From assembly GCF_000799715.1 (NCBI RefSeq), contig NZ_JUHG01000011.1:682001-746000 (forward strand): 64,000 bases of DNA, given 5' to 3'. Positions 1 to 10,089 of the stretch are shown piece by piece (the first letter of the stretch is position 1; each line of letters starts with the position of its first letter). The stretch comes from Martinezella rhizogenes (lineage in GTDB: Bacteria > Pseudomonadota > Alphaproteobacteria > Rhizobiales > Rhizobiaceae). The notes under the pieces were generated by a model that did not search any database, was not told the origin of the DNA, and saw nothing but the letters and a program-made list of their open reading frames with translations. The translations under genes and the position numbers were made by a program.

Positions 1-709
1 CGGTCGGAAATACGAACTCCAGCGGCGCGCCCTTGGCCTTTTCACGGATCGGCATGTAGTCGACGACCATGCCATAGGCCTTCTCGCCCGACGCGACCGA
101 TTTCAGCACTGCGCCGTTGCCACCGGCGGCAACCGCGCCATTGGCAGCAAGGTTCTTATAGAAATCCCAGCCGAGGCTGCCGACGCCGGCGAGCGTCTGC
201 GCATGGATGAGTGCCGCGCCCGAAGCAAGCGGGCTCGGCATGGCGACCAGACCCTTGGCTTCCGGCTTCGTCAGGTCCCGCCAGCTCGTCGGCTTCATCG
301 AAGCGGCGGTGTTGTAGACGATGCCGGTGGTGATCAGCTTGGTGGAATAATAATAGCCGCCGGCGTCATAGAGCGCTGCATCGTAGTTCACCGCTTCCGG
401 CGACTTGTAGGCCAAGAGCTTGCCGGCTTCCTTCAGACGCTCCAGCGTGACCGTGTCGGCAATCAGGAGAACGTCAGCAACCGGAGCGCCGGCCTGGATT
501 TCCGCCTGCAGCTTGGCGATGATCTGCGGCGTGCCGTCGCGAACCCAATCGACCTTGATGCCGGGGTTGGCGGCCATGAAGCCATCGACGGTCGCCTGCG
601 CATCGGCATTCGGCTGGCTGGTATAGAGGACGAGGTCGGCGGCGGCGGCCGAACCGGAGAAGAGAGCAACGACCAGGAGGCCGGCGAAAGCGGAAACAAA
701 CGTCTTCAT
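1..709 (-). CDS. ABC transporter substrate-binding protein (partial)
   Basis: The reading frame runs off the left edge of the window, so only the first 236 residues are seen. It starts at an ATG behind a GAGGACG ribosome site. A Sec-type signal peptide (MKTFVSAFAGLLVVALFSGSAAA) is followed by LVLYTSQPNADAQ, the opening typical of periplasmic binding proteins of the ferric-iron / 2-aminoethylphosphonate / spermidine class. Later segments such as DWVRDGTPQIIAKLQAE and GIVYNTAASM fit the same class. The protein would bind its ligand in the periplasm and hand it to an inner-membrane permease. The permease and ATPase would be expected further left, outside the window. The substrate cannot be told from this part. 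Confidence 0.85.
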   Translation of the reverse strand, partial: MKTFVSAFAGLLVVALFSGSAAAADLVLYTSQPNADAQATVDGFMAANPGIKVDWVRDGTPQIIAKLQAEIQAGAPVADVLLIADTVTLERLKEAGKLLAYKSPEAVNYDAALYDAGGYYYSTKLITTGIVYNTAASMKPTSWRDLTKPEAKGLVAMPSPLASGAALIHAQTLAGVGSLGWDFYKNLAANGAVAAGGNGAVLKSVASGEKAYGMVVDYMPIREKAKGAPLEFVFPT

Positions 710-885
710 GGAGCGTCCTCGACTGTGTGATCAGGAGCGTTCCTTAGACGTGCGGCTTAACATGATTGTGACAGTTCAATTTAGAGTGTCAGTACCGTTC
801 ATACTATCATTCGACCTTGACCATCGCCGCCCCGCCCTATTTCCTAGCGCACGAATTTCAGATCTGATTTTTGGAGGATAAATCT

Positions 886-1944
886 ATGGAATATCGTCTG
901 CTTGGCCGTTCCGGCCTCAAAGTTTCCACCATCACCATGGGCACGATGACCTTCGGCGGCGTTGGCTGGGCGAAGACCGTCGGCGATCTTGGCGTCAGCG
1001 AGGCGAAGCGGCTGGTCGACATGTGCCTCGATGCCGGCGTCAACCTGCTCGACACGGCCGATGTCTACTCGCAGGGCGCATCGGAGGAGATTCTTGGCGA
1101 GATCATTGGAGGCCCGCGCAAGAATGGCGTGCTGATTGCCACCAAGGCTCGCTTCCCGATGGGCGATGGCGTCAACGATGCCGGCTCCTCGCGCCAGCAT
1201 CTGATCCAGGCCTGCGAGGCCAGCCTGAAGCGCATGAAGACCGATGTCATCGATCTCTATCAGTTGCATCAATGGGACGGACAGACGCCGCTCGAAGAAA
1301 CGATGGAAGCCCTCGACACGCTCGTCCGCCAGGGCAAGGTGCGCTATATCGGCTGCTCGAATTTCTCCGCCTGGCACATCATGAAGGCTCTCGGCGTCAG
1401 CGAGCGCGACAAGTACCAGCGCTTCGTCAGCCAGCAGATCCACTACACACTGGAAGCCCGCGATGCCGAATACGAGCTGCTGCCGGTCAGTATCGACCAG
1501 GGCCTCGGCGTACTGGTCTGGAGCCCGATCGCCGGTGGCCTTCTCTCCGGCAAGCACCGCCGCAACCAGGCGACGCCGGAAGGCACCCGCCAGTTCGCCG
1601 GTTGGACCGAGCCGCCGATCCGTGACGAGAACCGCCTGTGGAACATCGTCGATACGCTGGTGGAGATCGCCGATGGCCGCGGCGTCTCGGCCGCGCAAGT
1701 GGCGCTCGCCTGGCTGATCGGCCGCAAGGCTGTCACCTCGGTCATCATCGGTGGACGCACCGAGGCACAATTCAAGGACAACCTTGCCAGCGCTGAGCTG
1801 AAGCTGACCGACGAAGAGCGCAAGCGCCTCAGCGATGTCAGCCTGCTGCCGCTGCTCTACCCCTATTGGCACCAGCGCAATACGGCCAGCGACCGTCTCA
1901 GCGAGGCCGACCTGTCGCTGATCGCGCCGCATTTGGCGAAGTAA
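886..1944 (+). CDS. Aldo/keto reductase
   Basis: This 352-residue NADPH-dependent oxidoreductase has the (beta/alpha)8 aldo/keto reductase fold. It opens with EYRLLGRSGLKVSTITMGTMTFGG. The active-site Asp and Tyr lie in LLDTADVYSQGASEEILG, the Lys in ATKAR, and the His in YQLHQWDG. The cofactor-binding C-terminus includes SVIIGGRTEAQFKDNL. The ATG at 886 is preferred over an upstream in-frame TTG because GGAGG sits 8 bases before it. The gene is divergent from the substrate-binding protein and convergent with the aminotransferase. The physiological substrate is unknown. It most resembles the family often annotated as general stress or L-glyceraldehyde-type reductases. Confidence 0.9.
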   Translation: MEYRLLGRSGLKVSTITMGTMTFGGVGWAKTVGDLGVSEAKRLVDMCLDAGVNLLDTADVYSQGASEEILGEIIGGPRKNGVLIATKARFPMGDGVNDAGSSRQHLIQACEASLKRMKTDVIDLYQLHQWDGQTPLEETMEALDTLVRQGKVRYIGCSNFSAWHIMKALGVSERDKYQRFVSQQIHYTLEARDAEYELLPVSIDQGLGVLVWSPIAGGLLSGKHRRNQATPEGTRQFAGWTEPPIRDENRLWNIVDTLVEIADGRGVSAAQVALAWLIGRKAVTSVIIGGRTEAQFKDNLASAELKLTDEERKRLSDVSLLPLLYPYWHQRNTASDRLSEADLSLIAPHLAK

Positions 1945-1966
1945 GTAGGGAAAATGGCGTGGCGGC

Positions 1967-3196
1967 TTACGCCGCCATCGCCCCGATCTCACCTGCAACC
2001 AATTTGCCGAGGCGCGAAATCCCCTCGTCGATCATCTGCTCGTTGGCGCAGGAGAAGCTGAGGCGGAAGGTGTTGGGGCCGGAGCCATCGGCGAAGAAGG
2101 CCTGGCCGGGCACGAAGGCGACCTTGGCGGTTTCCAGCGATTTCGCCAGCAGCTTGGCGCCGTCCATGCCCTTCGGCAGGGTGACCCAGACGAACATGCC
2201 GCCTTCCGGCTTCGTCCAGCTCGTACCTTCAGGCATGTATTTGGCAAGCGCGGCCAGCATGCAGTCGCGGCGGTGGCTATAGGCCTTGCGGACCTTGGCG
2301 ACCTGCGCGTCGAAGCCACGCTCGGCGACTTGATGGATGGCGATCTGGTTGATGGTCGAGGAATGCAGGTCGGCCGCCTGCTTCATCAGCACCAGCTTGC
2401 GGATAACAGGCGCATTGGCAACGACGAAGCCAACGCGAAGACCCGGCGCCAAGGTCTTGGAAAAGCTGCCGCAATAGATCGTGCGCGTGTCGTTGATATG
2501 GCCCTTGCGGGCGATTTCCAGCGCCAGGATCGGCGGGACCGGCTCGCCGTCGTAACGCAGCGACTGATAAGCGGCATCCTCGATGATTGCGATATCCAGT
2601 TCGTCGCCAAGGTCGATCAGCTTTTCGCGGGAGGCGAGATCGACCGTTTCGCCGGTCGGATTGGCAAAATCGGCGGAGAGATAGGCGAATTTCACCCTAC
2701 CGCCAGCCTGCTCGGCAGCCGTGCGATAGGAGGCCGGCGTGCGGTTGCCGCCGGGTGTGAGCTGATCGTAGGTCGGCTCATAGGCATTGAAGGCCTGCAG
2801 CGCGCCGAGATAGGTCGGCGCGGTCACCAGCGCCGTATCTTTCGGCGACAGGAACAGCTTGCCGAGATAGTCCAACCCCTGCTGCGAACCGGAGACAATA
2901 AAGACGTTTTCGAGCTCGCAGGGAACGCCAAGCGCCACCATCTGGCCGACCAGCCATTCGCGCAGCGGCTTATAGCCCTCGCTGACCGAATATTGCAGCG
3001 CCGCGTTGACCGCCGGACCGGAAAAAATATCCGCATAAGCCTGCTTGAATTCCTGATCCGGAAACAATGCGGGATCGGGAATGCCACCGGCAAAAGAGAT
3101 GATGTCCGGTCGCTCCAGGAGCTTCAAAAGTTCACGAATTTCGGAGGCGCGCATACGGCTGGAACGCGTCGCAAAGATATTCTCCCAATTCAACAT
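1967..3196 (-). CDS. PLP-dependent aminotransferase, class I/II (2-aminoadipate/LysN-like)
   Basis: This fold-type I aminotransferase of 409 residues begins MLNWENIFATRSSRMRASEI, a start shared by the LysN/2-aminoadipate and valine-pyruvate-type transaminases. The PLP phosphate-binding and substrate segments (GSQQGLDYLGKLFLSPKD, APTYLGALQAF) are present. The Schiff-base lysine lies in GSFSKTLAPGLRVG. The chosen ATG has GAGGAAG just upstream. A perfect hairpin (TGGCGGC-ttac-GCCGCCA) overlaps its stop codon but has no T-tract. A role in amino acid catabolism or biosynthesis is safe; the exact amino donor is not known. The 232-base upstream region holds a nested inverted repeat, listed separately. 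Confidence 0.88.
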   Translation of the reverse strand: MLNWENIFATRSSRMRASEIRELLKLLERPDIISFAGGIPDPALFPDQEFKQAYADIFSGPAVNAALQYSVSEGYKPLREWLVGQMVALGVPCELENVFIVSGSQQGLDYLGKLFLSPKDTALVTAPTYLGALQAFNAYEPTYDQLTPGGNRTPASYRTAAEQAGGRVKFAYLSADFANPTGETVDLASREKLIDLGDELDIAIIEDAAYQSLRYDGEPVPPILALEIARKGHINDTRTIYCGSFSKTLAPGLRVGFVVANAPVIRKLVLMKQAADLHSSTINQIAIHQVAERGFDAQVAKVRKAYSHRRDCMLAALAKYMPEGTSWTKPEGGMFVWVTLPKGMDGAKLLAKSLETAKVAFVPGQAFFADGSGPNTFRLSFSCANEQMIDEGISRLGKLVAGEIGAMAA

Positions 3197-3240
3197 GGGG
3201 CTTCCTCGTAATTTTTGGTCTTTGCAGCACCAAAACACGC

Positions 3241-3277
3241 AACAAAAGATAAGTCAACAATGCTGACCTATTTTGTT
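3241..3277. promoter_or_regulatory. Nested inverted repeat upstream of the aminotransferase
   Basis: An inner palindrome GTCAACAATGCTGAC (3253-3267, one mismatched pair) is flanked by outer arms AACAAAA (3241-3247) and TTTTGTT (3271-3277). It lies 45-80 bases before the aminotransferase start on the minus strand and overlaps a TTGACT that could serve as a -35. The form fits a dimeric regulator site. The binding protein is not known. Confidence 0.35.
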
Positions 3278-3390
3278 TGTGACGGTGACAAGCAATCGGA
3301 ATTGATCGCTGGAAGCGATGTGACTCAGCCAACGTCGCACGCCGATTTCACGCTTCCTAAAGGACCTACACATTCCTCTGCTTAAGTGTT

Positions 3391-3430
3391 ATTCTTACGC
3401 AATATCAATCGATAGGAAAAACGTAAGAAT
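3391..3430 (+). promoter_or_regulatory. Inverted-repeat operator of the vapBC operon
   Basis: ATTCTTACG (3391-3399) and CGTAAGAAT (3422-3430) are perfect 9-base inverted arms with a 22-base spacer. The arm centres are 31 bases apart, about three helical turns. The right arm overlaps the vapB start codon (3429-3431). VapB/VapBC complexes repress their own operons by binding such repeats, so autoregulation is the natural reading. The AGGAAAA ribosome site lies between the arms. Confidence 0.6.
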
Positions 3431-3638
3431 GGCAACCGCGACCCTCTCATCGAAGTTTCAGATATCGATCCCAAAAGAAGTGCGCGAGCAGCAGCACTGG
3501 AGCGCGGGCCAAGAGTTCGTATTCATCCCGAAAGGCAAAGGCGTACTCCTTATGCCTGTTCCAACTTTGGCAGATCTCAAAGGCATGGTGCGTGGCGCAA
3601 ATCCGGAGAACTACCGTGATCGGGACGACCGTTTCTGA
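3429..3638 (+). CDS. vapB: Antitoxin VapB, AbrB/SpoVT type
   Basis: This 69-residue protein has an N-terminal swapped-hairpin AbrB domain (residues about 5-40: TLSSKFQISIPKEVREQQHWSAGQEFVFIP), which binds DNA as a dimer. A C-terminal tail (ADLKGMVRGANPENYRDRDDRF) matches the toxin-clamping peptide of VapB/MazE antitoxins. Its stop codon overlaps the next start (TGATG at 3636-3640), showing translational coupling to the PIN-domain toxin. The protein is expected to neutralise VapC and repress the operon through the upstream inverted repeat. Confidence 0.88.
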   Translation: MATATLSSKFQISIPKEVREQQHWSAGQEFVFIPKGKGVLLMPVPTLADLKGMVRGANPENYRDRDDRF

Positions 3639-4018
3639 TGCGCGTGGTCGATAGTTCCGCGTGGATCGAATGGATTCTTGATAGCCCTCTCGGACAGCAG
3701 CTATCCGATCAAATTCCAGAACCCGGCGACTGCATCGTTCCAACGATTGTCCAGCTTGAACTTTCCAAATGGCTGCTTCGCGAACAAGGCGAAGACGCAC
3801 TGAACAATTTCATCGCCTACACAATGCTATGCAACGTCGTGCCGTTGGACACCGCTATCGCGCGTCGCGCCGCTGAGGTCGCCATGCAACACAAGCTCAC
3901 CACGGCCGACGCGATCATCTATGCGACCGCCCTCCAGCACGAGGCCGATGTCCTGACTTGCGACGCGCATTTCAAGGGGCTGGAAAACGTAATTTATCTC
4001 CCGAAGGCAATAGTTTGA
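3638..4018 (+). CDS. vapC: PIN-domain ribonuclease toxin VapC
   Basis: This 126-residue PIN endoribonuclease shows the acidic Mg2+-binding residues in order: Asp5 (VVDSSAWIEW), Glu41 (QLELSKW), Asp91 (TTADAIIYATA) and Asp109 (TCDAHF). The quartet is complete, so the toxin looks intact. VapC toxins cleave tRNA or rRNA and stop growth when the antitoxin is degraded. The gene is translationally coupled to vapB. Only one base separates its stop from the methyltransferase ATG, so all three genes probably share one transcript. The RNA target cannot be predicted. Confidence 0.9.
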   Translation: MRVVDSSAWIEWILDSPLGQQLSDQIPEPGDCIVPTIVQLELSKWLLREQGEDALNNFIAYTMLCNVVPLDTAIARRAAEVAMQHKLTTADAIIYATALQHEADVLTCDAHFKGLENVIYLPKAIV

Positions 4019-4019
4019 C

Positions 4020-4610
4020 ATGACAAACGACGACCCCACCTCCTCTTTCTACGACGACAACGCCGCCCTCTACGCAACGCGCGAACGCAACCTGCCGCGA
4101 AGCCGGCTTGATGCCTTCCTCGCCGCTCTTCCTTCAAACGCATTCATCCTTGAACTTGGTTGCGGCGCTGGACAGGACGCGGCCTACATGTTGTCACGCG
4201 GCTTCAATGTGACGCCGACCGATGGCTCGACCAAGCTTGCCAAACAGGCGGAAGCCCTGATCGGCAGGCCCGTGCGGATACTACGGTTCGAAACGCTCGA
4301 TATCGAAGACGCTCACGATGGCATATGGGCCGAAGCCAGCCTATTGCATGTACCTCGCGCCGCCCTGCCCGATATTCTCGATCGAATCCACCGCGCGCTG
4401 AAAGACGATGGTATCTTCCACGCCAGCTTCAAAGCCGGCGAAGCCGAAGGCCATGATACGTTCGGCCGGTACTATAACTACCCCTCAGTCGCATGGCTGA
4501 CGGCTCTGCTCGATCAAGGCGGCTGGAGAGACATAGCGATGACCGAGGCCGACGGTGGCGGTTTTGACGGCAAGCCAACAAAATGGCTCTATGTCAAAGC
4601 GCGGAAATAG
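4020..4610 (+). CDS. Class I SAM-dependent methyltransferase
   Basis: This 196-residue Rossmann-fold methyltransferase has SAM motif I at residues about 42-54 (FILELGCGAGQDAAYM), an acidic post-I segment (VTPTDGS), and a motif IV/V region around EASLLHVPRAALPDILDRIHRALKDDG. The sequence resembles the small TehB/UbiG-like methyltransferases that modify small molecules. No RNA- or DNA-binding extension is seen. It begins one base after the vapC stop, which makes it the third gene of the toxin-antitoxin operon. Whether it functions with the toxin or is only co-transcribed is open. Confidence 0.85.
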   Translation: MTNDDPTSSFYDDNAALYATRERNLPRSRLDAFLAALPSNAFILELGCGAGQDAAYMLSRGFNVTPTDGSTKLAKQAEALIGRPVRILRFETLDIEDAHDGIWAEASLLHVPRAALPDILDRIHRALKDDGIFHASFKAGEAEGHDTFGRYYNYPSVAWLTALLDQGGWRDIAMTEADGGGFDGKPTKWLYVKARK

Positions 4611-4640
4611 AAAAAGGCCGGAGTTCTCGCCCCAGCCTTT
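4611..4640 (-). terminator. Rho-independent terminator of ilvC
   Basis: On the minus strand an AAAGGC...GCCTTT hairpin (arms 4613-4618 and 4635-4640) ends in a TTTTT run about 25-50 bases past the ilvC stop codon. It lies between the convergent methyltransferase and ilvC and may also stop the plus-strand transcript. Confidence 0.7.
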
Positions 4641-4665
4641 CCCATTCCAATAATCGCCGAAAAGC

Positions 4666-6379
<1,714 letters not shown>

Positions 6380-6398
6380 GATGTCCACCCTCAAATGA

Positions 6399-6412
6399 GT
6401 ACCGTACGGTAC
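6399..6412. promoter_or_regulatory. Perfect palindrome, likely TetR operator
   Basis: GTACCGTACGGTAC is a perfect 14-base palindrome 20 bases before the GTG of the TetR gene at 6379. Its core ACCGTACGGT resembles known TetR-family operators. A further GTACGG repeat follows, so two overlapping registers exist. Confidence 0.6.
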
Positions 6413-6494
6413 GGTTCGTGGCGCGTTATGGCGCAGGGCAGAGCGAGCGTCAAGCGAAAATCGTCGCTGCACCGCATCAATAAAACGCGTGAAA

Positions 6495-7403
6495 CTATTC
6501 CGCGGCGATCGGGCTGCGCATGCCCTCGACGTCTCGGAGCGGCGACAGGCCATAGAGCCGGCTATATTCGCGGCTGAACTGCGATGGGCTCTGATAGCCG
6601 ACGCGATGACCGGCGGAGCCGACATCGAGCTGCTCCACGATCATCAACCGCCGTGCTTCATGCAGGCGAAGCTGCTTCTGGTATTGTATCGGCGTCATGG
6701 CCGTGACGGCCTTGAAATGATGATGCAGCGAGGAAACGCTCATGCCGGCGCGCTCCGCCAGTTCCTCGATGCGTAGCGGCTGGGAGAAATTGCCCCGAAT
6801 CCAGGCAACAGCGCGCGCCACCCTGTTGCTCTGGCTCTCCGCCATAGCAACCTGCAACAACCGAGGGCCATTCGGGCCGGTCAGCAGGCGATAGAGGATC
6901 TCCTGCTCGATCAGCGGCGCCATGGCCGGAATGTCCTCCGGCCGGTCGAGCAGCCTGAGCAGCCGCAACGAGGCATCGAGCAGCTCCGGCGAGGCAGGAT
7001 TGACCGCCAGCCCACGCACGGGTTCCGCCGTCACCGCCTCGCGCGGAATACTGACGCGCGACAGCAGCTCCTTCAGCCGCTCGCTGTCGAGCGCCATGCC
7101 GAAACAAAGATAGGGCGTTTCGCTGCCGGCATTGGTGACCTGTGTCGATACGGGCAGATCGAGGGCGGTCAGAATATACTCGCCGACGCCGTAGTGGTAT
7201 GTATCTGCGCCAACAGTCAGCGTCTTGCGCCCCTGGACCACAACGGCAAAGCAGGGCCGGTAGGCCCCATGTTGCCACACGGTCGCGGCGGCCTGCCGAT
7301 AGAGATTAAGGCCCTCTATAGGCGTGCGATGCTCTCCTTCGCCAGGGGCGAAACGAGCGATGATGGAAGCGAGTTCCTGGTTTGGGTTGAAAGGCAGGGT
7401 CAT
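6495..7403 (-). CDS. AraC family regulator with AraC_N domain (YqhC-like)
   Basis: This 302-residue protein combines an N-terminal cupin-like AraC_N domain (residues about 20-175, with PCFAVVVQGRKTLTVGADTY and SVSTQVTNAGSETPYL-like segments) and a C-terminal double helix-turn-helix (LRIEELAERAGMSVSSLHHHFKAVTAMTPIQYQKQLRL and VGYQSPSQFSREYSRLYGLSP). Enterobacterial YqhC, with the same architecture, activates a nearby aldehyde-reducing alcohol dehydrogenase. Here the divergent neighbour is an alcohol dehydrogenase of the same broad type, so it is the probable target. The ATG at 7403 is used; the longer frame begins with TTG without a ribosome site. Confidence 0.88.
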   Translation of the reverse strand: MTLPFNPNQELASIIARFAPGEGEHRTPIEGLNLYRQAAATVWQHGAYRPCFAVVVQGRKTLTVGADTYHYGVGEYILTALDLPVSTQVTNAGSETPYLCFGMALDSERLKELLSRVSIPREAVTAEPVRGLAVNPASPELLDASLRLLRLLDRPEDIPAMAPLIEQEILYRLLTGPNGPRLLQVAMAESQSNRVARAVAWIRGNFSQPLRIEELAERAGMSVSSLHHHFKAVTAMTPIQYQKQLRLHEARRLMIVEQLDVGSAGHRVGYQSPSQFSREYSRLYGLSPLRDVEGMRSPIAAE

Positions 7404-7609
7404 ACGCAACCAATCGCTTTCGAGGATTTGTTCGGGACCTATCTAGGTGTCCGCTCGCTATTTCAAAAGAGCGCCGCTCATCCAGATTCGGAGAATCGTA
7501 CACAAAGCTTGCAGGATCGCTCTAACGCTGTCGCCCATTTCCGACGCATAGTCGATCATCAGAATTTCGACCTTACCTAAAGCCAATCCTACCAAAAAGG
7601 AACTCCCCC

Positions 7610-8653
7610 ATGGCTATTGCAAAGGGCTACGCCGCCACTGACGCGTCCAAGCCGCTCACCCCCTTCACCTTCGAACGCCGCGAACCGAACGAAGACGACG
7701 TCGTCATCTCCGTCAAATATTGCGGCGTCTGCCATTCCGACATCCATCAGGTCCGCAACGAATGGGGCTTCTCGAAGTATCCGATGGTTCCGGGCCATGA
7801 AGTCGCCGGCATCGTTACGGCTGTCGGCTCGAAGGTGACGAAGTTCAAGGCCGGTGATCGCGTCGGCGTTGGCTGCTTCGTCAACTCCTGCACAACCTGC
7901 GCCACGCGCGACCTGGACTACGAGCACTACATGCCGGGCCTCGTCCAGACCTACAACGACGTTGAGACCGATGGCGAGACGCCGACCTATGGCGGCTATT
8001 CCGACTCGATCGTCGTCAAGGAAGGCTATGTCCTCTCCTTCCCGGACAATATCCCGCTCGACGCAGGTGCGCCGCTGCTGTGCGCCGGTATCACGCTCTA
8101 TTCCCCGCTGCGCCATTGGAATGCCGGTCCCGGCAAGAAGATTGCCGTCGTCGGCATGGGCGGCCTCGGCCATATGGGCGTCAAGCTGGCGCATGCCATG
8201 GGCGCGGAAGTCACCGTTCTCAGCCAGACGCTGTCGAAGAAGGAAGACGGCCTCAAGCTCGGCGCCGACCACTACTACGCCACCAGCGATGCCGAAACCT
8301 TCACCAAGCTCGCGGGCAGCTTCGACCTGATCCTCAACACCGTCGGCACCGCCATCGACTGGAATGCCTACCTGAACCTGCTGAAGTACGACGGCAGTAT
8401 GGTGCTGCTCGGCGTTCCGGAACATGCCGTTCCGGTCCATGCCTTTTCGCTGATCCCCGGCCGCCGCAGCCTCTCAGGCTCGATGATCGGATCGATCAAG
8501 GAAACCCAGGAAATGCTGGACTTCTGCGGCGAGCACAACATCGTCTCGGAGATCGAGAAGATCAATATCGACCAGATCAACGAAGCCTATGAACGCGTTC
8601 TGAAGAGCGACGTCCGCTACCGCTTCGTCATCGATATCGCCTCGCTGGCCTAA
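7610..8653 (+). CDS. NAD(P)-dependent alcohol dehydrogenase, cinnamyl/YahK type
   Basis: This 347-residue medium-chain dehydrogenase has catalytic zinc ligands Cys41 (CGVCHSD) and His63 with Glu64 (PGHEVAGIV). The coenzyme-binding Rossmann motif is [11 protein letters not shown]. It reduces aldehydes to alcohols, probably with NADPH. The structural zinc lobe is unusual: of the four cysteines normally spaced C-x2-C-x2-C-x7-C, only Cys94 and Cys97 remain, with Arg100 and Met108 in the other two places. The ribosome site is AAAGGA, and a strong terminator follows. It is probably activated by the divergent AraC protein. Confidence 0.92.
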   Translation: MAIAKGYAATDASKPLTPFTFERREPNEDDVVISVKYCGVCHSDIHQVRNEWGFSKYPMVPGHEVAGIVTAVGSKVTKFKAGDRVGVGCFVNSCTTCATRDLDYEHYMPGLVQTYNDVETDGETPTYGGYSDSIVVKEGYVLSFPDNIPLDAGAPLLCAGITLYSPLRHWNAGPGKKIAVVGMGGLGHMGVKLAHAMGAEVTVLSQTLSKKEDGLKLGADHYYATSDAETFTKLAGSFDLILNTVGTAIDWNAYLNLLKYDGSMVLLGVPEHAVPVHAFSLIPGRRSLSGSMIGSIKETQEMLDFCGEHNIVSEIEKINIDQINEAYERVLKSDVRYRFVIDIASLA

Positions 8654-8677
8654 GCGTCACCGCGAAAAGCATATAAG

Positions 8678-8708
8678 AAAAGGGCAGCCATCGCGGCTGC
8701 CCTTTTTT
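8678..8708. terminator. Bidirectional Rho-independent terminator
   Basis: GGGCAGCC (8682-8689), a 5-base loop and GGCTGCCC (8695-8702) form a perfect stem followed by TTTTTT. The opposite strand has AAAA before the stem, so it also serves the convergent NADH dehydrogenase, whose stop codon lies in the T-run. Confidence 0.87.
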
Positions 8709-9969
8709 ATTCCTCGCGCATGGTTTCCCTTTGTGTGATCAGCCGGGCGCTGTGCTGGCGGCTGATATAGATCCACAACCAGCTCCAGGCAACGGCGATA
8801 CGCCAGCGCGTGCCGATCAGGAAGTAGATATGGGCAAGGCCCCAGACCCACCAGGCAAGCCAGCCCTTAAGCTTGATCCGGCCGAAATCGATGATCGCGG
8901 CACTCTTGCCGATGGTAGCAAGGCTTCCCTGGTGCTTATAATGAAACGGTCCCGGCGCCGGCCGTCCCGCCAACTTCGCCCTGATCACCTTGGCGACATA
9001 AGCGCCCTGCTGCTTGGCGGCCGGCGCGATACCCGGCACGGGACTGCCGTCTTCGCGCGTCACCGCCGCCGTATCGCCAATCACGAAAATATCCGGCTGG
9101 CCCGGCGCCCGCAATTCCTTGTCGACCACGACGCGGCCGGCGCGATCGGCGGGAACATCAAGCCATTTCGCCGCCGGGGACGCCTGCACGCCGGCTGCCC
9201 AAACGATGGTGCGGCACGGCACGAACGTATCCCCGATCGTCACGCCTTCGGCGGTACAGGATGTGACGGGCTTGCCGAAACGGAGTTCGACACCCAGCTT
9301 TTCCAACGCCCCTTGGGCATAATCCGACAACTCCTCGACGAAGCTTGAGAGGACGCGTGGGCCAGCTTCGACGAGGATAATCCTCGCCTTGCTGGTATCG
9401 ATGTTGCGGAATTCCTTCGGCAGCGTCTTTCGGGCGAGCTCGGCGATGATGCCGGCAAGCTCGACGCCGGTCGGCCCTGCGCCGACGATGGTGAAGGTGA
9501 GCAGCGCCTCGCGAACGGCCGGATCTTTTTCCAGCTCGGCCTGCTCGAAGGCCAGAAGCACGCGGCGGCGGATGGTCGTCGCATCCTCGAGCGTCTTCAG
9601 CCCCGGCGCCACCGGCTCCCATTCATCATGGCCGAAATAGGCATGGGTCGCCCCCGTCGCCAGCACCAGCGTATCGTAGCCGATTGTGTCGCCATTCCTC
9701 AGCGTCACCGTATGCGCTCCGCTATCGACATCAGCGACTTCCGCCAACAGCGTCGTCACCTCCGGCCGGTCCCGGAAAAAGTTGCGGATCGGCCAGGCGA
9801 TCTCGGAGGTGGCAAGCAAGGTGGTCGCGACCTGATAGAGCAGCGGCTGGAACAGGTGATGGTTACGCCGGTCGATCAGCGTGATGCGGACCGGCGCGTC
9901 CTTCAGATCGTTAGCAAGCTGCAATCCGCCGAAACCGCCTCCGACGACGACGATATGATGATCCTGCAT
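8707..9969 (-). CDS. ndh: NADH dehydrogenase, type II (NDH-2)
   Basis: This single-subunit, non-proton-pumping NADH:quinone oxidoreductase of 420 residues carries an FAD-binding motif HIVVVGGGFGGLQLA at the N-terminus. RRNHHLFQPLLYQVATTLL is typical of NDH-2. The NADH-binding dinucleotide fold is FTIVGAGPTGVELAG, and IFVIGDTA and PAAKQQGAYVAK form the quinone side. A hydrophobic C-terminal stretch (GWLAWWVWGLAHIYFLIG) is the usual membrane-anchoring part. It feeds electrons from NADH to the quinone pool without energy conservation. It stands alone and shares a terminator with the alcohol dehydrogenase. Confidence 0.93.
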   Translation of the reverse strand: MQDHHIVVVGGGFGGLQLANDLKDAPVRITLIDRRNHHLFQPLLYQVATTLLATSEIAWPIRNFFRDRPEVTTLLAEVADVDSGAHTVTLRNGDTIGYDTLVLATGATHAYFGHDEWEPVAPGLKTLEDATTIRRRVLLAFEQAELEKDPAVREALLTFTIVGAGPTGVELAGIIAELARKTLPKEFRNIDTSKARIILVEAGPRVLSSFVEELSDYAQGALEKLGVELRFGKPVTSCTAEGVTIGDTFVPCRTIVWAAGVQASPAAKWLDVPADRAGRVVVDKELRAPGQPDIFVIGDTAAVTREDGSPVPGIAPAAKQQGAYVAKVIRAKLAGRPAPGPFHYKHQGSLATIGKSAAIIDFGRIKLKGWLAWWVWGLAHIYFLIGTRWRIAVAWSWLWIYISRQHSARLITQRETMREE

Positions 9970-10089
9970 GACGACACCCCGTATCTATTGCATCCCCACA
10001 TACGTAGAGTTGAGGGCAACAGCCAGCAACAGCCTTTTATGCATGGCACCTGTGCGGGCGTGATCCTTACGGGATAATCGAGAATGCCA

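Noticed and set aside
1960..1977. Perfect hairpin at the aminotransferase stop as a terminator
   Set aside because: No T-tract on either strand and it lies in coding sequence.
844..1998. 384-residue frame opposite the aldo/keto reductase
   Set aside because: It is the mirror of a clear aldo/keto reductase gene, has no ribosome site or recognisable domain, and reflects high GC at third positions.
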